Positions 5,255 through 6,883 of a stretch of 6,883 nt of DNA are shown here, one piece after another; position 1 is the first letter of the stretch, and every line of letters begins with the position of its first letter. The translations under genes were made by a program, and so were the position numbers. Origin of the DNA: Candidatus Saccharimonadales bacterium (GTDB taxonomy: Bacteria > Patescibacteriota > Saccharimonadia > UBA4664 > SCTI01); NCBI GenBank assembly GCA_030150485.1, contig JASLFZ010000053.1:1-6883 (forward strand). Reading direction: 5' to 3'. The notes under the pieces are model-generated. The model saw only the letters and a program-made list of their open reading frames with translations. It did no database searches and had not been told where the DNA came from.

Positions 5255-5613
5255 ACGGCTTTCCCTTCGTTGAGAGCTACTTGCGTCTTAACAATTTTTT
5301 CAACCAGTGCCGCTGGAAGCGGATCGCTCACCGGAAAATGAAGCGTAGCCTTGGCTGCCTTGTAGGGCTTTATCTCGTCCTTCAGAGTGTCCCGTGCAGA
5401 CATTACATATAAACCGATATACGTTTCGTAAGCACCGAAATAAATCAGCCTCCCATGATAGCTATAGTAGGGCATGCGGTAGCCAATTTTCTCGGTTGCA
5501 TTCGGTGCCGCCGCAAGAATGATGGCGCGGAGCTGCTTCGCCATGGCCCTAGTTTGGCTGGGCACCTGCTCGATGTATTCATCAACTGTTTGCGGCTTTT
5601 TGTCCATGCTCAT
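5251..5613 (-). CDS. YdhG-type DUF1801 protein, frataxin-like fold (120 aa)
   Basis: A second, divergent DUF1801 protein closer to the YdhG/Fra subgroup, one member of which in Bacillus subtilis has been described as an iron chaperone. Seen here: TVDEYIEQVPSQTRAMAKQL (9-28), APNATEKIGYRMPYYSYHGR (36-55, with the conserved YxMPxF/Y core), YFGAYETYIGLYV, and LHFPVSDPLPAALVEKIVKT near the end. Complete for the family. Two Met codons (1 and 3) could start it; the first lies 3 bases after the MFS stop, so it is coupled to that gene. It overlaps the next DUF1801 gene by 4 bases. Iron binding is not shown by the sequence. Confidence 0.85.
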   Translation of the reverse strand: MSMDKKPQTVDEYIEQVPSQTRAMAKQLRAIILAAAPNATEKIGYRMPYYSYHGRLIYFGAYETYIGLYVMSARDTLKDEIKPYKAAKATLHFPVSDPLPAALVEKIVKTQVALNEGKAV

Positions 5614-5616
5614 GGT

Positions 5617-6807
5617 TTATGTAGTCTCAACGCTCGGGCGGGGCTGAAACCTCCCAACACAAGCTACCGCGACGATAGCGGCACAAGCTGCGGCCGCGAT
5701 AAATGGTGCTTTTACGCCCAGCCACGCCAGCAATAGACCAAAGCCGAGCTGTCCGAGGGCGCTGCCGCTATCGCCGCCTATCACGTGCAGCGCTGTGCCG
5801 CGTCGTATCTGCGTTGACTCTAGTTGGTCAAACGCCATCGCCTTGATCACCGGAGATGTCCCACGCGAAAAGACTCCCAGCAAAAAACACAGGGCGTACA
5901 AGATTGCATTTGCTGGCGCAAGCAGTATCAGAATAATTGCAACCACCATCCCCGACTCCGCTAAACCAAGCGCTGCATAACCATTGCGTTGTTGGGCAAT
6001 GCGCCCGATCAGCCACCTACCACTAAGGTAGCCAATAAATATTGCGGACTGATAAAATAGGGCGTGCTCAATCGTAAAGCCTTTAAAGATCAACAGCGCT
6101 GGTAAGAAAACGACCAACTGGGAGCTCGCTAAAGAGTCCATGAACTCCAAGCCAACAATATACAAGAACGACTTGTTACGCCGGATTGCCTTAGCAGACT
6201 CGCCGGGGTCTGCCACCTCATGCGGCAACTCAGCAATTAAGTTGCTGCGGATAAGCAATGCCATAAGCACGCCAAAAGCCAAGATAGCAAGTAAGCCAAA
6301 GACTATGAGCCCCTTAAAGCCCGCCGCCACGTATACCACGCCAATAATTAATGGATAAAGGATGCGCGAAATATCAGTCAGCATGGCAATTTTGGCCTGG
6401 GAGCCATAGCGTTTGCCTCGTGTAGACAAGCTAGCTGATACAGCATCAACGGTTGAAACCCCTACCCCGCTTGCGAGGCCAATTAGAATATAGGCGATGA
6501 TCAGCACCAGGATATGGTGAAACCAAAACAGAAGCAGTGTTGCGCCAAACAGCAGAGTCAAAGACGCCCATAGCAGGGTGGCCTTAGAGTACCGATGGAG
6601 CCTATAGGTGACCGTTAAGGCCCCGACGAGGATACCAGCAACCAACATCGCCCCAATGTAGCCAAGCTGAGCTGGCCCGATGGTGTGCGCCGCATAGAGT
6701 ATGGGAAGCAAGAGGAGATAATAAACCGAAAAGCCCTTAAGAACCGCCCGCAAGAGACCCACCAATAGCAGTGCCCTACCCCCTAAATTTTGTACGGATG
6801 GCTGCAT
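5617..6807 (-). CDS. MFS transporter (396 aa)
   Basis: A 12-helix major facilitator superfamily permease of normal length, in the cytoplasmic membrane. Hydrophobic segments alternate with short loops through two halves, split by a charged cytoplasmic loop at about 187-213 (LIRSN...KAIRRNKS). Helix 4 carries LIGLASGVGVSTVDAVSAS (108-126) with the acidic residue often found there. FLLGVFSRGTSPVIKAMAFD (308-327) and GGDSGSALGQLGFG (344-357) in the second half are Gly-rich packing segments. The type, drug export or nutrient uptake, cannot be told. It heads an operon with two DUF1801 genes, the first only 3 bases downstream. The ATG at 6807 lies exactly 6 bases after TATAAT with no Shine-Dalgarno site, so it is probably translated from a leaderless message. 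Confidence 0.88.
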   Translation of the reverse strand: MQPSVQNLGGRALLLVGLLRAVLKGFSVYYLLLLPILYAAHTIGPAQLGYIGAMLVAGILVGALTVTYRLHRYSKATLLWASLTLLFGATLLLFWFHHILVLIIAYILIGLASGVGVSTVDAVSASLSTRGKRYGSQAKIAMLTDISRILYPLIIGVVYVAAGFKGLIVFGLLAILAFGVLMALLIRSNLIAELPHEVADPGESAKAIRRNKSFLYIVGLEFMDSLASSQLVVFLPALLIFKGFTIEHALFYQSAIFIGYLSGRWLIGRIAQQRNGYAALGLAESGMVVAIILILLAPANAILYALCFLLGVFSRGTSPVIKAMAFDQLESTQIRRGTALHVIGGDSGSALGQLGFGLLLAWLGVKAPFIAAAACAAIVAVACVGRFQPRPSVETT

Positions 6808-6813
6808 AGAGCC

Positions 6814-6822
6814 ATTATATCA
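6814..6822 (-). promoter_or_regulatory. Extended -10 promoter of the MFS operon, leaderless arrangement
   Basis: TG-A-TATAAT on the minus strand (perfect -10 with TGn), followed by six bases and then the ATG at 6807. The expected start of transcription is the A of the ATG. No good -35 is seen at 16-18 bases upstream, as is common for extended -10 promoters. Confidence 0.6.
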
Positions 6823-6846
6823 ACAACGAATCATCAACACGACCAC

Positions 6847-6852
6847 AGGGAG
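6847..6852 (+). promoter_or_regulatory. Ribosome binding site of the gene at 6857
   Basis: AGGGAG, four bases before an ATG on the plus strand. It supports a divergent gene that begins at the window edge. Confidence 0.45.
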
Positions 6853-6856
6853 CACT

Positions 6857-6883
6857 ATGCAAGCTTTCCAGTCTACCCAGGCA
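6857..6883 (+). CDS. Start of a divergent gene, cut by window edge
   Basis: ATG followed by eight open codons (MQAFQSTQA) to the last base of the window, preceded by AGGGAG at a suitable distance. It is divergent from the MFS operon, with 49 bases between the two start codons, a typical spacing for divergent promoters. Too little is visible to assign a family. The call rests on the binding site and layout alone. Confidence 0.45.

Overview
The window looks like a chromosomal segment of a Candidatus Saccharibacteria (TM7/Patescibacteria) genome. This is inferred, not proven. The grounds are tightly packed small genes, a single tatA next to tatC, a tiny LPXTG-anchored protein that implies a Gram-positive type envelope, several short membrane proteins of unknown function, and normal stop usage (TGA ends several genes, so this is not the UGA=Gly code of Gracilibacteria/SR1). 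Base composition is mixed: about 61% GC by hand count over 4141-4560, against about 46% over 3481-3720. I see no tRNA, rRNA, CRISPR array or insertion sequence, and no gene-free stretch longer than about 150 bases.

Left part (1-2840, envelope and secretion). A 5'-truncated family 3 membrane acyltransferase is followed 5 bases later by an 84-residue membrane protein. Facing them tail to tail is a 79-residue LPXTG protein with YGSGAYGSGAYG-type repeats. It diverges from tatA-tatC across only 45 bases, and those bases hold a perfect palindrome that can act as an extended -10 box in both directions. Directly after tatC lies a 62-residue protein with a twin-arginine-like N terminus (SRKQFL) and a YGSSTYGG motif near its C terminus. 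The two tiny exported-looking proteins that flank tatAC therefore share a tyrosine-glycine motif. This is the most interesting pattern in the window.

Middle (2841-4085). On the minus strand are a GNAT acetyltransferase of the AAC(6')/Acetyltransf_8 type and an unknown four-helix membrane protein with a Pro/Ser-rich N terminus.

Right part (4041-6883). A self-contained GC-rich cassette holds a Nudix-fold gene with a degenerate catalytic box. It has a perfect-consensus promoter (TTGACA-17-TGATATAAT region), a strong ribosome binding site and a strong intrinsic terminator. Upstream of it, also on the minus strand, is a compact operon: an MFS transporter, then two DUF1801/YdhG-like genes linked by a 3-base gap and an ATGA overlap. 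A divergent plus-strand gene begins at 6857 and runs off the edge.

Regulation. Several minus-strand genes have a -10 box ending 5-6 bases before the start codon (1474, 3952, 6807), which suggests leaderless transcripts. Others (tatA, the Nudix gene, the gene at 6857) have clear Shine-Dalgarno sites. The motif TGATAT(A/C)AT recurs as the extended -10.
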